A stretch of DNA of 6,009 nucleotides. Source: Xanthobacteraceae bacterium (lineage in GTDB: Bacteria > Pseudomonadota > Alphaproteobacteria > Rhizobiales > Xanthobacteraceae). A program made the position numbers and the translations under genes. Where the stretch lies: assembly GCA_030043175.1 (NCBI GenBank), contig JASHYD010000583.1:1-6009 (forward strand), read 5' to 3'. How positions within the stretch are numbered: position 1 is the first letter of the stretch; the number at the start of each line of letters is the position of its first letter. The notes below the pieces were generated by a model. The model did not search any database. It was not told the origin of the DNA and saw nothing but the letters and a program-made list of their open reading frames with translations. Positions 5,150 through 6,009 of this stretch are shown piece after piece.

Positions 5150-6009
5150 TGGTCTCTCTACATTGAAGAGCCGGGTGATGTGCTGGCCCTCGTACTGTAC
5201 ACGGTGGCCATGCTTTTCAACGTAGCCCTCATTACCGGGATGCGTGTTGCGGTCGAGCGCGGCGGGACCAGCAGGTCTTGCAGGCGACCAAAGATCGTCT
5301 ACAGGCTGCCTTCGACGTAGCCCAACTGGGGTGCTGGCAATACGATCCGCGGCGCCGTGTGGTCACGGGGGATACGCGCTTTAAGGAGATTTTCGATGTC
5401 ACCACCGACGAAATCCCGATCGAGGAAATCAAAAATCTAGTGCATCCTGACGACGCGCAAAGGTTTTGGGCGGAGCGCGAAGCAGCGACCGATCCCGCCA
5501 ACCCGATGCGCTCGCCGCATGAGTACCGGGTTCTGCGGCGAGACGGCGAGGTCGGCTGGGTAGAAGTGCGCTGGCTTGCGTATTTCGACGGCGACCAGCG
5601 TGCGCGAGGGGCGGCGACCGTCATTGGCATCGTGCACGATATAACGGAACGCAAGAAGCACCAGGAACGGGAGCGCCTCCTCATGCAGGATATCAATCAT
5701 CGCGCCAAGAACATGCTCAGTGTGGTGGACGCGATCGCTCACCAGACTGCCACCAGAACTCCCGAAGATTTCATCGAACGCTTCTCGCAGCGCATCCAGG
5801 CGCTCTCGGCGAGTCAGGACCTGCTCATACGAAACGCATGGCATGGGATCGAGGCCGAGGACCTGGTTCGCGCCCAACTCGCCCCCTTCGCCGATCACAT
5901 TGGCTCCCGTATCGTCCTGGATGGCCCCAAGTTGCGCTTGAATGCGGCTTCCGCTCAAGCCATTGGGCTCGCGCTCCACGAACTCGCCACCAACGCCGGG
6001 AAATACGGG
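5147..6009 (+). pseudogene. HWE-family sensor histidine kinase, 5'-truncated and frameshifted, runs off the window
   Basis: An HWE kinase autophosphorylates on His and passes the phosphate to a response regulator. The first part (about 5147-5265) encodes the end of a membrane sensor region (LYIEEPGDVLALVLYTVAML then FNVALITGMRVAVER), like the last helix of DUF4118-type domains. Near 5255-5270 the frame changes; the new frame, open from 5179, runs without a stop to 6009. It gives a linker (QQVLQATKDRLQAAFD), a PAS domain of the PAS_3 type (about 5296-5660; HPDDAQRFW, YRVLRRDGEVGWVEVRW, GIVHDITERK), the H-box DINHRAKNMLSVVDAIAHQT with the phospho-acceptor His codon at 5698-5700, and the N-box ALHELATNAGKYG (5971-6009), whose His (5977-5979) is diagnostic of the HWE class. 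The G1 box with WxE lies outside the window. The N-terminus and promoter are gone, replaced by the IS3 relic, and no good start with a ribosome binding site is visible, so expression is doubtful even though the catalytic part looks well kept. Confidence 0.88.

Noticed and set aside
5232..5979. Long minus-strand ORFs opposite the sensor kinase
   Set aside because: The plus strand encodes recognisable PAS, H-box and N-box motifs over the same bases, so these are shadows.

Overview
The window looks like a piece of a GC-rich alphaproteobacterial genome, most likely from the rhizobial / Bradyrhizobiaceae side. The hints are an HWE-type sensor histidine kinase (a class concentrated in alphaproteobacteria), rhizobial-style IS630 and IS3 transposases, a periplasmic C-terminal-haem cytochrome, and two FixK/FNR-type palindromes. 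The taxonomic call is inference; no marker gene is present. The dominant impression is of an accessory region in decay: of the recognisable genes only the cytochrome c-type gene (3821-4297, minus) is complete and undamaged.

Layout, left to right. 1-72 may be the 3' end of an upstream gene. 200-762 (+) is an unrecognised gene whose reading frame breaks near 582-585. 851-1891 (+) is an IS630-family transposase read in three segments, with two frame changes that together restore the frame; its DDE residues are all present. Directly after its stop, 1892-2131 (+) is the C-terminal remnant of a membrane protein with no start of its own. 2147-2188 is a textbook-spaced FixK/FNR class II promoter. It drives 2217-3345 (+), a UPF0182 (COG1615) membrane protein damaged by an in-frame TGA, a frameshift, an in-frame TAG and loss of its 3' part. 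From about 3345 to 3820 the DNA is of different origin: a small minus-strand ORF (3313-3522) whose 3' end runs into the UPF0182 remnant, a doubtful 29-residue membrane peptide (3621-3710), and otherwise nothing I recognise.

3821-4297 (-) is the intact exported haem protein. The 4298-4560 spacer upstream of it carries a second FixK/FNR-type box at 4451-4464. 4619-5149 (-) is an IS3-family orfB remnant with several one-base frame changes, no orfA and an incomplete catalytic core. It abuts 5147-6009 (+), an HWE histidine kinase that has lost its N-terminus, has a frame change near 5255-5270, and then reads openly through PAS, H-box and N-box to the right edge of the window.

How the pieces relate: a low-oxygen-type promoter on the UPF0182 gene, a similar box ahead of the cytochrome, and a sensor kinase nearby suggest a former oxygen- or redox-responsive cluster broken up by insertion sequences. 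No novel defence system, CRISPR array, tRNA or rRNA is visible. Because many lesions are one-base indels, sequencing error must be considered, but in-frame stop codons and truncated junctions argue that much of the decay is real.
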